DNA of 64,000 bases from an uncultured Porphyromonadaceae bacterium (GTDB lineage: Bacteria; Bacteroidota; Bacteroidia; Bacteroidales; Muribaculaceae): positions 1 to 64,000 of the forward strand of contig CABUWI010000010.1 of NCBI GenBank assembly GCA_902495245.1. The letters run 5' to 3'. A program made the position numbers and the translations under genes. Numbering within the stretch: the first letter of the stretch is position 1; every line of letters begins with the position of its first letter. A model generated the notes under the pieces. That model was not told the DNA's origin, did not search any database, and was given only the letters and a program-made list of their open reading frames with translations. Below, one piece after another: positions 45,421 through 54,996 of this stretch.

Positions 45421-45677
45421 TCATCAATCGATATCAATCCATCTAACATCTCAATCAAGTGTTTGAAAGTCAGGTAATTACCCCCCCTCGCAGGGGCGCC
45501 GTCGGCTGCTTTGTCAAAGCGGCAGGGTAAACCTATGTAAAAACACACCACATTACGTCCACTTCGGTACGCGCGAGTCGGCTCTGATTTCGCGTGCGAT
45601 TCGTCGTGTCCAAGCCTCTGCTCCTCACCTTTCGAACAACACATTTCTTATCAATAATCAATCATCGATTTACACTT
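45421..45677 (+). promoter_or_regulatory. Long structured 5' leader
   Basis: About 255 bases of transcribed, probably untranslated sequence. Hairpins are visible: CCCCTCGCAGGGG near 45485, GCTGCTTTGTCAAAGCGGC near 45507, and a GCGCGA...TCGCGTGC pairing between about 45571 and 45600. I recognise no known riboswitch class. It may carry a regulatory RNA or a stabilising leader. Confidence 0.4.
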
Positions 45678-48593
45678 ATGTTAAAAGTTACATCAACCCT
45701 GAAAGGGCTGCTGGCGCTCGCGCTCGGCTCTTTCGCCCTCGGAGCGTCCGCCGCGTTGCCTGAACTGAGCACCGACGATGCCCCGAAGTACTATTTCATC
45801 AAAAACGAACGACAGCAAAAATTTGTCAATGCTGTAGGCTCAAGTCAGTTCGAGGTAGTGTCGGACTTGGGCAACAATACTCTTTTGTATGAGCACGCGG
45901 CTACTCTGTGGTATTTCGTTTCGGCAGGTGAGGCGCGTAATATTTCTTGCGGCGACGGGTCTACTCATTTCATGACGCCCGTATATCTCAAGAACCTCAC
46001 ACAGCCTGGCAAAGCCTTTAATAAATTCGGAAATACTCCTTTCACGGAAGAAGGAACCATTTATTATCTGTATGAACTTACACAAGGCGACTATAGCGGC
46101 TATGCCATAATGAAGCAGAACGATGATGGCGTCTTTCGCCCGGCAAATCAGGGAGATTCCTGGCATGGACATCAGACAAATGGTGGATACTGCGCTTATT
46201 ATAAAGCAGCAGATCCGGGTTCCGTCTTCTCTTTTGAGGCAGCAGATGAGACTAAAGTCGCAGGTACCACGACCAACTATGTAAATCAATCCAAGCAAGA
46301 GCTTAAAGCAAGCGTAAATTTCTTGTCAAAGCTTCTGAATGCAGCCGGCGGCACGACCACTGCCGAACTTGAAGCCGCTATTGACGCGGCAACAACGGTA
46401 GAAGAGGTAATGAATCTGCAAAGCACAGGTGTGTATTCAAAACTTGACCGCAAAGTTGTCTACATGGTGGCCAACGGACGCACTGACGCGAACGGCAAAT
46501 ACATTTACTTCAACAAGTCTCGCAGGCAGTTCTGTTTTACCAATCATAAGTGCGTGCTTGGCAAATGGCAGTTTGTTCATGCAGGAGACGGCAACCACTT
46601 CTATCTGCGCAACATCTCTTCCGACTCATATATGTCGTATCAGGGCAGCAGTTTTGCCAGCAGTGCTACGTCTCGCCGCGACAGCCGTTTCGGCTTTTCG
46701 CTCGTGCAGCACAAAGCTGATGAAAACGGATTTGTGTTGAAGTGGGATAAGGGCAACGCAATGGTGTATCTGAAATCTGATTATCTTGGCGATAACACTG
46801 TGTCAGACGCATCGGTCGTAACAGATATGAATGCCTCGTTCAGCTTCGAGCCGGCCAATATTTCCGAGGCCGAGATTGCAGAAGACGGCCTTTATGTTAT
46901 CCGCTCAAAGCGCGGCAAGGTGGAGGAAGACTCATACTACTATAACGACAATGTAAAATATCCCGGTTCGCTCATCACGGCTTATCCCGCTGACCGCGAG
47001 CTTGCGCGCAAGCGTGTCGGCTATCCCAATGGCGCTCATCTTGAAATTTATGCCCCGAGTTCTGTCTGGAAGTTTGTCAAGGACACCGAAAACGAAGGTG
47101 GTTGGAAAATCTACAGTCTTACCGGAGAGCAGACTGAATCTGCCCAAAACAAGGGTCTGAAAGTTGTAGGCGACTATGTAGAAGTTGCGGCCGAACCCTC
47201 GACATTCTATCTCAAAGAGGTTACTGAGGGCAACGCACTCAACAATGTGCCCAATACCTATGCGCTTTGCACCGCCAAAGATGGTGGCAAGTATGTAACC
47301 GTCAGCGATGTAAACGAGTATGGCGACTACTTCCTGAAGCTCGGCGATAACGCGCCTACCAACGATGTTGTAGACGACCCCGCCGCTTTCCTGATTGAAT
47401 CGATTGGCGAGGTTCATGATGGCGCTAACCCTGTAGCGGATTATGCTAAATATGCTGCAGAACTTCACATGTTCAAGTCAATCGCTCCTGTGCTTGACGA
47501 AGAGGACATGACCTATATTCTCGACGAGAAAGAGAACTACGACTACGCCGGCATTGTCAACAAGGAAACCGATGCTGAGAAAATCGCCGCTGCAAACGAA
47601 TTCATGGCACTGGGCGAAATGACCGCATCGTCGCGTGCATTCCAGCGTCTCGACGGCAAGATGATTCGCCTGAAAAACCGCATGCCGTTCAGCCGCTATC
47701 TCATCGGCGGTACCGACAATGCTCTGAAAACCGGTGCGCTGGCTTCAAATGTTGCAAACTCAACGTGGGTTGTTGAGCTTCCCGGTTCAACAGACGAGGA
47801 GAAGATTCGTGCCGCGCGCATGCGTCAGATTACTCTTCGCAACCTCGCTACCGGCGAATATATTCAAAATCAGGAAGAGATCGCAAGAACCAGCGCCCCC
47901 GTAACCGGTGCCGATGCGCAGACGTTGACTGTTCGTCGTCGTATGTCGTTTGACTACGCCGAGTTCTACCTGGCTCTGACCAACGGATACGAGCGCAATA
48001 CAGCACTGATGATGTATGACAACGGCGCGGATACTCCTGCCGCATCAGACAACACTGCATGGGGCTCTAACTCTACATTCTATGCCCACTGGACTCCAGA
48101 AACGGCCGTTAGCACCGCCGCTCCGACCGTAACGCTGACCAAGCACTCTGAGAAGGACGATGTTTATGTGCTGACCGTGGCTAAACCTGCAGGCGTTACC
48201 GCAATGTCGCTGACCGGCATTGCCTCTATCGGCAACGTTACCGTGGAGAAGGCTACCACCGCCCGCGAGCTGACCGAGCCCGCCACGGTTACCCTTACCG
48301 CTGACGACGAGGGCAACATCACCGGCGAAATCCCCGCTCAGCTTGCATCGGCCACCGAAACCAACTACTACACCGTGAAACTTCCCGCCGCCCTGCTGGC
48401 TATGGACAACAACGTCTCGCCCGCAGTCGAGGCTAACGTAACGGTGCCCGCAGACCCGTCTCTGACCGGCATCAAGGAGGTTAACGCAGCCGAGAAGGGC
48501 GTCGAGGTGATTTACGACCTGCAGGGCCGTCGCGTAAGCAAGGCCGGCAAGGGCGTCTACATCATCAACGGCGTGAAGACCCTGGTGAAGTAA
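45678..48593 (+). CDS. Large secreted multi-domain protein with sorting tail
   Basis: A 971-residue exported protein with a signal peptide (about 1-25, cleavage SAALP). Several consecutive modules with the YFIKNERQQKFVNA or YMVANGRTDANGKYIYF spacing suggest repeated beta-trefoil-like domains (about 35-210, 285-420, 430-600, 665-805). A beta-sandwich module follows (about 835-930). The tail IYDLQGRRVSKAGKGVYIINGVK matches the other secreted proteins. No catalytic motif is seen; glycan or surface binding is plausible. It has its own promoter and a terminator. Codon use is slightly less GC-rich over the N-terminal half (to about 46,700) than over the C-terminal part. Confidence 0.65.
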   Translation: MLKVTSTLKGLLALALGSFALGASAALPELSTDDAPKYYFIKNERQQKFVNAVGSSQFEVVSDLGNNTLLYEHAATLWYFVSAGEARNISCGDGSTHFMTPVYLKNLTQPGKAFNKFGNTPFTEEGTIYYLYELTQGDYSGYAIMKQNDDGVFRPANQGDSWHGHQTNGGYCAYYKAADPGSVFSFEAADETKVAGTTTNYVNQSKQELKASVNFLSKLLNAAGGTTTAELEAAIDAATTVEEVMNLQSTGVYSKLDRKVVYMVANGRTDANGKYIYFNKSRRQFCFTNHKCVLGKWQFVHAGDGNHFYLRNISSDSYMSYQGSSFASSATSRRDSRFGFSLVQHKADENGFVLKWDKGNAMVYLKSDYLGDNTVSDASVVTDMNASFSFEPANISEAEIAEDGLYVIRSKRGKVEEDSYYYNDNVKYPGSLITAYPADRELARKRVGYPNGAHLEIYAPSSVWKFVKDTENEGGWKIYSLTGEQTESAQNKGLKVVGDYVEVAAEPSTFYLKEVTEGNALNNVPNTYALCTAKDGGKYVTVSDVNEYGDYFLKLGDNAPTNDVVDDPAAFLIESIGEVHDGANPVADYAKYAAELHMFKSIAPVLDEEDMTYILDEKENYDYAGIVNKETDAEKIAAANEFMALGEMTASSRAFQRLDGKMIRLKNRMPFSRYLIGGTDNALKTGALASNVANSTWVVELPGSTDEEKIRAARMRQITLRNLATGEYIQNQEEIARTSAPVTGADAQTLTVRRRMSFDYAEFYLALTNGYERNTALMMYDNGADTPAASDNTAWGSNSTFYAHWTPETAVSTAAPTVTLTKHSEKDDVYVLTVAKPAGVTAMSLTGIASIGNVTVEKATTARELTEPATVTLTADDEGNITGEIPAQLASATETNYYTVKLPAALLAMDNNVSPAVEANVTVPADPSLTGIKEVNAAEKGVEVIYDLQGRRVSKAGKGVYIINGVKTLVK

Positions 48594-48659
48594 ATCTATT
48601 GTGAGAAAGATATATACACTTACATAAGGTATATAGTATAGATAGATAGATGATTGAGT

Positions 48660-48692
48660 ACGGTGGCCCGTGAGGGTCGCCGTTCTTTTTTT
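48660..48692 (+). terminator. Terminator after the 45678 gene
   Basis: A 10-bp stem, 48660-48669 with 48674-48683 (two G-T pairs), loop GTGA, followed by TCTTTTTTT. A strong intrinsic terminator about 65 bases past the stop. Confidence 0.8.
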
Positions 48693-48694
48693 AG

Positions 48695-48743
48695 AGTTAA
48701 GAGTTAAGAGTTAAGAGTTAAGAATTAAGAGTTAAGAGTTAAG
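48695..48743. repeat. 7-bp tandem array (AGTTAAG)
   Basis: Seven units of AGTTAAG between 48695 and 48743; the fifth reads AATTAAG. It starts three bases after the terminator's T-run. Confidence 0.9.
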
Positions 48744-48781
48744 GGTTCGTTAAGGGGTGGAGCGGAGCCGCGGATTCTTCC

Positions 48782-48836
48782 GCGGGCCGGGTGCGGGCCG
48801 GGTGCGGGCCGGGTGCGGGCCGGGCTCGGGCCGGGT
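48782..48836. repeat. 11-bp GC-rich tandem array
   Basis: Five units of GCGGGCCGGGT (48782-48792, 48793-48803, 48804-48814, 48815-48825, 48826-48836), the last two with single changes. Entirely GC-rich between two AT-rich arrays. Confidence 0.9.
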
Positions 48837-48843
48837 GCAAGGC

Positions 48844-48885
48844 AAATTATGAATTATGAATTGTGAATTATGAATTGCGAATTAT
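48844..48885. repeat. 7-bp tandem array (GAATTAT)
   Basis: Six units of GAATTAT/GAATTGT/GAATTGC between 48844 and 48885, ending 26 bases before the -7 element at 48911. Confidence 0.88.
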
Positions 48886-48910
48886 AGTGTGAATTGTTGA
48901 AAATTTTTAC

Positions 48911-48918
48911 TATCTTTG
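48911..48918 (+). promoter_or_regulatory. -7 element of the yqeY-serS region
   Basis: TATCTTTG at 48911-48918, about 30 bases before the ATG at 48948. The -33 region is occupied by the end of the GAATTAT array and lacks an ideal TTG. Confidence 0.45.
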
Positions 48919-48947
48919 CGGTTCGAGAAAAAACTAATGAAAAAGAT

Positions 48948-49397
48948 ATGAACCTGTTTGAACAAATCAGCGGCGACATCAAGAGCGCCATGCTGGCCAA
49001 GGATAAAGTGCGCCTTGAGGCGCTCCGCGGCATCAAGAAAGAATTTATAGAGGCAAAAACGGCCAAGGGGGCGTCGGGCGAGCTGACCGACGACGCTGCC
49101 ATGAAGATACTGGCCAAGATGGCCAAGCAGCGCAAGGAGACGGCCGAGCTTTACACGGCGCAGAACCGCCCCGAGCTGGCCGAGGGCGAACTGGCCGAGG
49201 TGGCCGTCATCGAGAGCTATCTGCCGGCACAGCTGAGCGACGCCGAGCTGACGGCCGAACTTCAGCGCATCATTGCCGAGACCGGCGCGACGTCGGCCAA
49301 GGAGATGGGCAAGGTGATGGGCGTGGCATCGAAAGCCCTTGCGGGCCGCGCCGACGGCAAGGCCATCAGCGCCAAGGTGCGCGAGCTTCTGGGCTGA
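48948..49397 (+). CDS. YqeY/GatB-tail domain protein
   Basis: A 149-residue YqeY-family protein, related to the C-terminal helical domains of GatB. Signature sequences are MNLFEQISGDIKSAMLAKDKVRLEALRGI, QRKETAELYTAQNRPELAEGELAEVAVIESYLPAQLSD, and a C-terminal MGKVMGVASKALAGRADGK. The family is thought to bind tRNA, but function is unproven. The ATG at 48948 follows a -7 element by 29 bases. serS is 65 bases downstream, so the two may be one transcript. Confidence 0.88.
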   Translation: MNLFEQISGDIKSAMLAKDKVRLEALRGIKKEFIEAKTAKGASGELTDDAAMKILAKMAKQRKETAELYTAQNRPELAEGELAEVAVIESYLPAQLSDAELTAELQRIIAETGATSAKEMGKVMGVASKALAGRADGKAISAKVRELLG

Positions 49398-49462
49398 CCC
49401 ACTCCCCCGCAGTCTGAATAATCAACCAACCGACACAATATCATATCACATAGAATTGCCAT

Positions 49463-50734
49463 ATGCTTACAATCAAACAGATAAAAGATAATCCCGAAGA
49501 GGTGATTGCCCGTCTGGCCGTGAAAGGCTTCGACGGCAAGGAGCCGATCAACAAGGTGCTTGCGGCCGACGACCGCCGCCGCGCCCTGCAGCTGCAGAAC
49601 GACAATCTGGCCGCCGAGCTGAACAAGCTGGCGTCGTCAATCGGCGCGCTGATGAAGCAGGGCCTCAAGGCCGAGGCCGAAGAGAACAAGGCCAAGGTTG
49701 CCGCCCTGAAAGAAGAGCAGAAAACGATTGCCGCCGGCCTTGCCGCCGCCGAGAAGGAGATAACCGAGACGCTGCTGAGTGTGCCCAACGTGCCCTACAA
49801 GGGTGTGCCCGAGGGCAAGACGGCGGCCGACAACGTTGTGGAGAAGACGGGCGGCCCGATGCCCGAGCTGGGAGCAGACGCGCTGCCCCACTGGGAGCTG
49901 GCCAAGAAGTATAACCTGATTGACTTCGACCTGGGCGTGAAGATTACGGGCGCCGGCTTCCCCGTCTACATCGGCAAGGGTGCCAAGCTTCAGCGCGCGC
50001 TGATTCAGTTCTTCCTCGACCGGGCGTCAGAAGCCGGCTATCTTGAGATTCAGCCGCCCTATGTAGTGAACGAGGCTTCGGGCATCGGCACGGGTCAGCT
50101 GCCCGACAAGGAGGGTCAGATGTATCACTGCGAGGTCGATAACCTTTATCTGATACCGACGGCCGAGGTGCCTGTTACGAACCTCTATCGCGACGTCATC
50201 ATTCCGGCCGACGCGCTGCCCAAGAAGAACTGTGCCTACAGTGCCTGCTTCCGCCGTGAGGCCGGCAGCTACGGCAAGGACGTGCGCGGCCTCAACCGCC
50301 TGCACCAGTTCGACAAGGTGGAGATTGTGCGCATCGAGAAGCCCGAAGACTCGTATGCCGCGCTCGAAGAGATGAAAGACCACGTGCAGGGACTGCTGGA
50401 GTCGCTGGGCCTGCCCTGGCACATTCTGCGCCTCTGCGGCGGCGACATGAGCTTCACGTCGGCCATCACGTTTGACTTCGAGGTGTGGAGCGGCGCACAG
50501 CAGCGCTGGCTCGAGGTGTCGTCGGTTTCGAACTTCGAGACGTATCAGGCCAACCGCCTGAAATGCCGCTATCGCACGGCCGACAAGAAGACGGCACTGT
50601 GCCACACGCTGAACGGCTCGGCCCTGGCTCTGCCGCGCATCATGGCCGCCCTGCTCGAGAACAACCAGACGCCCGAGGGCATCAAGGTGCCCGAATGTCT
50701 GCAAAAATACACGGGCTTCTCAATCATAAATTAA
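49463..50734 (+). CDS. serS: Seryl-tRNA synthetase
   Basis: A 423-residue class II synthetase that charges tRNA-Ser (and tRNA-Sec). The N-terminal coiled-coil arm (about 35-105; long KAEAEENKAKVAALKEEQKT helix) is followed by the catalytic core. Motif 2 is SACFRREAGSYGKDVRGLNRLHQFDKVE and motif 3 LNGSALALPRIMAALLENNQ, with PTAEVPVTN at the serine site. Length is normal. It lies between two intergenic tandem-repeat regions and ends just before a long inverted-repeat region. Confidence 0.95.
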   Translation: MLTIKQIKDNPEEVIARLAVKGFDGKEPINKVLAADDRRRALQLQNDNLAAELNKLASSIGALMKQGLKAEAEENKAKVAALKEEQKTIAAGLAAAEKEITETLLSVPNVPYKGVPEGKTAADNVVEKTGGPMPELGADALPHWELAKKYNLIDFDLGVKITGAGFPVYIGKGAKLQRALIQFFLDRASEAGYLEIQPPYVVNEASGIGTGQLPDKEGQMYHCEVDNLYLIPTAEVPVTNLYRDVIIPADALPKKNCAYSACFRREAGSYGKDVRGLNRLHQFDKVEIVRIEKPEDSYAALEEMKDHVQGLLESLGLPWHILRLCGGDMSFTSAITFDFEVWSGAQQRWLEVSSVSNFETYQANRLKCRYRTADKKTALCHTLNGSALALPRIMAALLENNQTPEGIKVPECLQKYTGFSIIN

Positions 50735-50877
50735 GAGTTGAAAGTTAAGGGTTAAGAGTTAAAGGTTAAGTGTTAAGTGTTGACGCGCGGCACGTGGTCC
50801 TGAAACTATTAACTTTTAACTTTTAACCCATAACCCATAACCCATAACCAACTCTTAACCCTTAACCTTTAACTTAG
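50731..50877. repeat. Inverted array of GTTAAG-type repeats between serS and ilvD
   Basis: The left arm (50731-50783) repeats GTTAAG with variable spacers; the right arm (50806-50877) repeats the complement, including three AACCCAT units. GTTAAGGGTTAAGAGTT (50744-50760) is a perfect 17-base complement of AACTCTTAACCCTTAAC (50850-50866). RNA could fold into a long imperfect hairpin with a GC-rich loop. The AGTTAAG core is the same as in the array at 48695-48743. Confidence 0.85.
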
Positions 50878-50881
50878 AAAG

Positions 50882-52693
50882 ATGAAAGGACTTCCCAGCT
50901 CTTTGTTTAACGGCGAGCGGCGCATGGCCGGCGCCCGTGCCCTGTGGCGCGCCAACGGGCGCACCGACGAGCAGATGACGCGCCCGGTGATTGCCGTGGT
51001 GAACTCGTTTACGGAATTTGTGCCGGGCCACGTGCACCTTCAGGAGGCCGGCCGCATTGTCAAGGAAGAAATCGAGAAGCTGGGCTGTTTTGCCGCCGAG
51101 TTCAACACCATTGCGGTTGACGACGGCATCGCCATGGGCCACGACGGCATGCTCTTTTCGCTGCCGAGCCGCGACATCATTGCCGACAGCGTTGAATACA
51201 TGGTTCGCGCCCACCGGGCCGACGCCATGGTGTGCATCAGCAACTGCGACAAGGTTACGCCCGGCATGCTCATGGCCGCCATGCGCCTGAACATACCCGC
51301 CGTTTTCTGTAGCGGCGGCCCGATGGAAGCGGGCAGGGTGGGCGACGACGAGGTCGATCTTGTGGACATCATGGTTGAGAGCGCCGACGAGTCGGTGAGC
51401 GACGAGCGCATCGACGCGCTCGAGCGCCACGGCTGTCCGGGGTGCGGGTCGTGCAGCGGCATGTTCACGGCCAACTCCATGAACTCGCTCAACGAGGCCA
51501 TCGGCCTGGCGCTGCCCGGCAACGGCACGGTGGTGGCCACCCATCAGAACCGCAAGGAGCTGTTTCGCCGCGCGGCGCGTCAGATTGTGGAGAACACATA
51601 TAAATACTATCGCGACGGCGACCGGAGCGTGCTGCCGCGCGAGGTGGCCTCGCGCGCGTCGATTCTCAACGCCATGACGCTCGACATCGCCATGGGGGGC
51701 AGCACAAACACCGTGCTCCACCTGCTGGCCGTGGCTCACGAGGCCGGCGCCGACTTCACGATGGACGACATTGACCGCCTGAGCCGCCGCACGCCCGTGC
51801 TCTGCAAGGTGGCCCCGAACTCGAAATATCACATACAGGACGTTAACCGCGCCGGCGGCATTCTTTCAATCATGGCTGAGCTGGCCAAGGCCGGCCTGGT
51901 AGACACCTCGGTTAGGCGCGTCGACGGCCTGACGCTGGGCGAGGCCATTGACCGGTGGACACCGGGCGGCGCGCACTATGACGACACGGCCGACGAACTG
52001 TGGCGCTCGGCCCCCGGGGGCAAGCGCACCACCGCCCTGGGCGCGCAGATGAGCTATTACGGCTCGCTCGACACCGACCGCGCGGCCGGCTGCATTCGCG
52101 ACACGGCCCACGCCTATGCCGCCGACGGCGGCCTGGCCGTTCTGCGCGGCAACATCGCCGCCGACGGCTGCGTGGTGAAGACGGCGGGCGTCGACGCCTC
52201 GCTGCTCCGTTTCGAGGGGCCGGCGGTGGTGTTCCGCTCGCAAGAAGAGGCCGTCAGGGGCATACTTGACGGCACGGTCAAGTCGGGCGACTGCGTCGTC
52301 ATTACCCACGAAGGGCCCAAAGGCGGTCCCGGCATGCAGGAGATGCTCTATCCGACGAGCTACATCAAGAGCCGGCATCTGGGCCGCGAGTGCGCGCTGA
52401 TTACCGACGGGCGCTTCAGCGGCGGCACGTCGGGCCTTAGCATCGGCCACATCAGCCCTGAGGCTGCCGCCGGCGGCAACATCGGCCTGGTGCGCAACGG
52501 CGACGTGATTGAAATCGACATTCCGGCGCGCACAATCAACGTGAGCCTGACCGACGCCGAACTTGACGCCCGTCGCGCCGAACCGGGCGCCCTCGACGCC
52601 CCCGAGCGCCCCGAGCGCATCGTGCCCGCCTCGCTGCGCGCCTACGCCTCGATGGTGAGCAGTGCCGACAAGGGCGCCGTGAGGCTGATTTGA
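50882..52693 (+). CDS. ilvD: Dihydroxy-acid dehydratase
   Basis: A 603-residue IlvD: it dehydrates 2,3-dihydroxy-isovalerate and -methylvalerate in valine, isoleucine and leucine synthesis. Iron-sulfur cysteines lie in [11 protein letters not shown] and [17 protein letters not shown], and the active-site serine region near the C terminus is [23 protein letters not shown]. Length and motifs are normal for the longer (E. coli-like) type. It is first gene of the ilvD-ilvB-ilvN-thioesterase cluster; 40 bases separate it from ilvB. Confidence 0.95.
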   Translation: MKGLPSSLFNGERRMAGARALWRANGRTDEQMTRPVIAVVNSFTEFVPGHVHLQEAGRIVKEEIEKLGCFAAEFNTIAVDDGIAMGHDGMLFSLPSRDIIADSVEYMVRAHRADAMVCISNCDKVTPGMLMAAMRLNIPAVFCSGGPMEAGRVGDDEVDLVDIMVESADESVSDERIDALERHGCPGCGSCSGMFTANSMNSLNEAIGLALPGNGTVVATHQNRKELFRRAARQIVENTYKYYRDGDRSVLPREVASRASILNAMTLDIAMGGSTNTVLHLLAVAHEAGADFTMDDIDRLSRRTPVLCKVAPNSKYHIQDVNRAGGILSIMAELAKAGLVDTSVRRVDGLTLGEAIDRWTPGGAHYDDTADELWRSAPGGKRTTALGAQMSYYGSLDTDRAAGCIRDTAHAYAADGGLAVLRGNIAADGCVVKTAGVDASLLRFEGPAVVFRSQEEAVRGILDGTVKSGDCVVITHEGPKGGPGMQEMLYPTSYIKSRHLGRECALITDGRFSGGTSGLSIGHISPEAAAGGNIGLVRNGDVIEIDIPARTINVSLTDAELDARRAEPGALDAPERPERIVPASLRAYASMVSSADKGAVRLI

Positions 52694-52733
52694 AAACAGG
52701 AGACAAAAAACGTAGTACGAAAACAATAGCTAT

Positions 52734-54458
52734 ATGGCAGAAAAAATTACCGGCGCCGAACTGGTTGTGCGCTCGCTCGAAGCCGAGGGGGTGGAGGTCG
52801 TGTTCGGCTATCCCGGCGGCTCAATCATTCAAGTTTATGACCGCCTCTATGACCATCAGGAGACCCTGAGGCACATTCTGGTGCGCCACGAACAGGGCGC
52901 CATGCATGCCGCTCAGGGCTATGCGCGCGCTTCGGGCAAGACCGGCGTGGTCATCGTAACGTCGGGCCCCGGCGCCACCAATGTGGTTACGGGCGTGAGC
53001 GACGCCATGGTCGACAGCACGCCGCTGGTAGTCATCACCGGCCAGGTCGACAGCCGCTTTCTGGGCACCGACGCCTTTCAGGAGACCGACCTGTTAGGCA
53101 TCACGCTGCCCATCACCAAGTGGGCCTGTCAGGTCAGACGGGCCGAAGACATTCCGGCCGCCATTGCGCGCGCCTTCTTCATTGCGGGCAGCGGGCGCCC
53201 CGGGCCGGTGGTGGTCGATATCACCTCTGACGCTCAGGCCGGCCTGACCGACTCGCGCCCCTATGAGAAGCTGACGTTTATCCGCAGCTATGAGCCGAAC
53301 CCCGTTCCGGCCGAAGGCTCGATAGCCAAGGCCGCGCGCATGCTCAACGAGGCCGCGCGGCCCATGGTGCTCGCAGGCCAGGGCGTCTTGATTTCAAACG
53401 CCTCGGAGGCCCTGACGCAGCTCGTCGAGAAGGCCGACCTTCCCGTGGGGTGCACCCTGCTGGGCCTGAGCGCGCTGCCGACGGGCCACCGGCTCAACAA
53501 GGGCATGCTCGGCATGCACGGCAACATCGGGCCGAACGTCAACACGAACCGCGCCGACGTGATTCTGGCCGTCGGCATGAGGTTTGACAACCGCGTTACG
53601 GGCGCGCTGGACAAGTATGCGCCCGACGCCCGGATTATTCACATCGACATCGACGAGTCGGAGTTCAACAAGAACGTCCGTGCCGACGTGTGCGTGCATG
53701 CCGATGCGCGCGTGGCGCTCGAGGCGCTGCTGCCGCTCGTCGAGAAGCGCCGCCACACCGAATGGCTCGAAAGCTTTGACCGCATGAACGCCGACGAGGT
53801 GAACCGCGTGATTGACCCGCTGCTGCACCGCGGCGACGAGCAGGGGCTGAGCATGCCCCAGGTAATTGACATGGTTGCGCGCAAGAGCAACGGCGACGCC
53901 ATCGTGGTTACCGACGTGGGGCAGAACCAGATCTGGGGCGCGCGCCACAGCGTCTACCGCTCGCCGCGCTCGCTGATAACCTCCGGCGGCCTCGGCACGA
54001 TGGGCTTCGGCATTCCGGCCGCCTTCGGCGCCAAGACGGCGCGGCCCGACCGCCAGGTGGTGCTCTTCACGGGCGACGGCTCGTTTCAGATGACCCTGCA
54101 GGAGCTGGGCACCATCATGGAGCAGCGCACGGCTGTGAAAATCGTGATTCTCAACAACAACTTCCTGGGCAACGTCAGGCAGTGGCAGGAGCTGTTCTAT
54201 CGCAAGCGCTATTCGGCCACTCCGATGACCAATCCCGACTTTCCGACCATCTGTGCCGCCTACGGCATTCCGGCCGAGAACGTCGAGGGGCTGGCTCAGC
54301 TCGAAGACGCCGTCGGGCGCATGCTCGAAGCCGAGACGCCCTATGTGCTCAACGTCAACATCGCGCCGGGCGACAACGTCTTCCCGATGACTCCGGGCAA
54401 CGCGGCCGTTGACTACATTTTGCTTTCACCCATAGAAATATATCGCCCCAATGACTGA
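52734..54458 (+). CDS. ilvB: Acetolactate synthase, large (catalytic) subunit
   Basis: A 574-residue thiamine diphosphate-dependent AHAS. Catalytic glutamate in RHEQGAMHAAQGYARASG, FAD/GxPGP-type binding in the middle domain, and the ThDP motif GDGSFQMTLQELGTI...NNNFLGNVRQWQ near the C terminus. It condenses pyruvate with pyruvate or 2-ketobutyrate, the first common step of branched-chain amino-acid synthesis. The small subunit follows with an 8-base overlap. Confidence 0.95.
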   Translation: MAEKITGAELVVRSLEAEGVEVVFGYPGGSIIQVYDRLYDHQETLRHILVRHEQGAMHAAQGYARASGKTGVVIVTSGPGATNVVTGVSDAMVDSTPLVVITGQVDSRFLGTDAFQETDLLGITLPITKWACQVRRAEDIPAAIARAFFIAGSGRPGPVVVDITSDAQAGLTDSRPYEKLTFIRSYEPNPVPAEGSIAKAARMLNEAARPMVLAGQGVLISNASEALTQLVEKADLPVGCTLLGLSALPTGHRLNKGMLGMHGNIGPNVNTNRADVILAVGMRFDNRVTGALDKYAPDARIIHIDIDESEFNKNVRADVCVHADARVALEALLPLVEKRRHTEWLESFDRMNADEVNRVIDPLLHRGDEQGLSMPQVIDMVARKSNGDAIVVTDVGQNQIWGARHSVYRSPRSLITSGGLGTMGFGIPAAFGAKTARPDRQVVLFTGDGSFQMTLQELGTIMEQRTAVKIVILNNNFLGNVRQWQELFYRKRYSATPMTNPDFPTICAAYGIPAENVEGLAQLEDAVGRMLEAETPYVLNVNIAPGDNVFPMTPGNAAVDYILLSPIEIYRPND

Positions 54459-54996
54459 CTATCAACTCTTCACGGTTACAATCTATACCGAGAACAGCGT
54501 TTCGCTGCTGAATCAGGTGAGCATCGTCTTTACGCGCCGCGGCCTGAACATAGAAAGCATTTCGGCGGGACCGTCGAGCATTGACGGCGTGCACAAATAT
54601 ACCATCACCTGCCATGGCGAGCGTTCGCTGCTGAACAAGGTCATCACGCAGATCGAGAAGCGCATCGACGTGTTGCGCGCGTTTCTGCTCACCGACGACG
54701 ACATCGTCTATCAGGAGGTGGCGCTCTACAAGGTGTCGACCGAGAGCCTGCTCGACGAGCCGAACCTGGAGCAGATTCTGCGGCGCTATAACGCCAACAT
54801 TCTGGAAATTACGCGCGACTACACGGTGATTGAAAAGACCGGCCACTCGGCCGAGACCCAGGCCCTGCTCGACCATCTGCAGCCCTACGGCATCTTGCAG
54901 TTCACGCGCTCGGGCCGCGTGGCCGTTACCAAGAGCCCCGAAGAGAAACTGACGCGCTATCTGATTGACCGCGAGGCCGCAAGGCCCGAAAACTGA
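54451..54996 (+). CDS. ilvN: Acetolactate synthase, small (regulatory) subunit
   Basis: A 181-residue IlvN/IlvH with an N-terminal ACT domain (about 5-80: TVTIYTENSVSLLNQVSIVFTRRGLNIESISAGPS) and a C-terminal domain (about 85-180). ACT domains bind valine for feedback inhibition. Its start overlaps ilvB, and its stop shares one base with the next start (TGATG), so the whole set is translationally coupled. Confidence 0.92.
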   Translation: MTDYQLFTVTIYTENSVSLLNQVSIVFTRRGLNIESISAGPSSIDGVHKYTITCHGERSLLNKVITQIEKRIDVLRAFLLTDDDIVYQEVALYKVSTESLLDEPNLEQILRRYNANILEITRDYTVIEKTGHSAETQALLDHLQPYGILQFTRSGRVAVTKSPEEKLTRYLIDREAARPEN

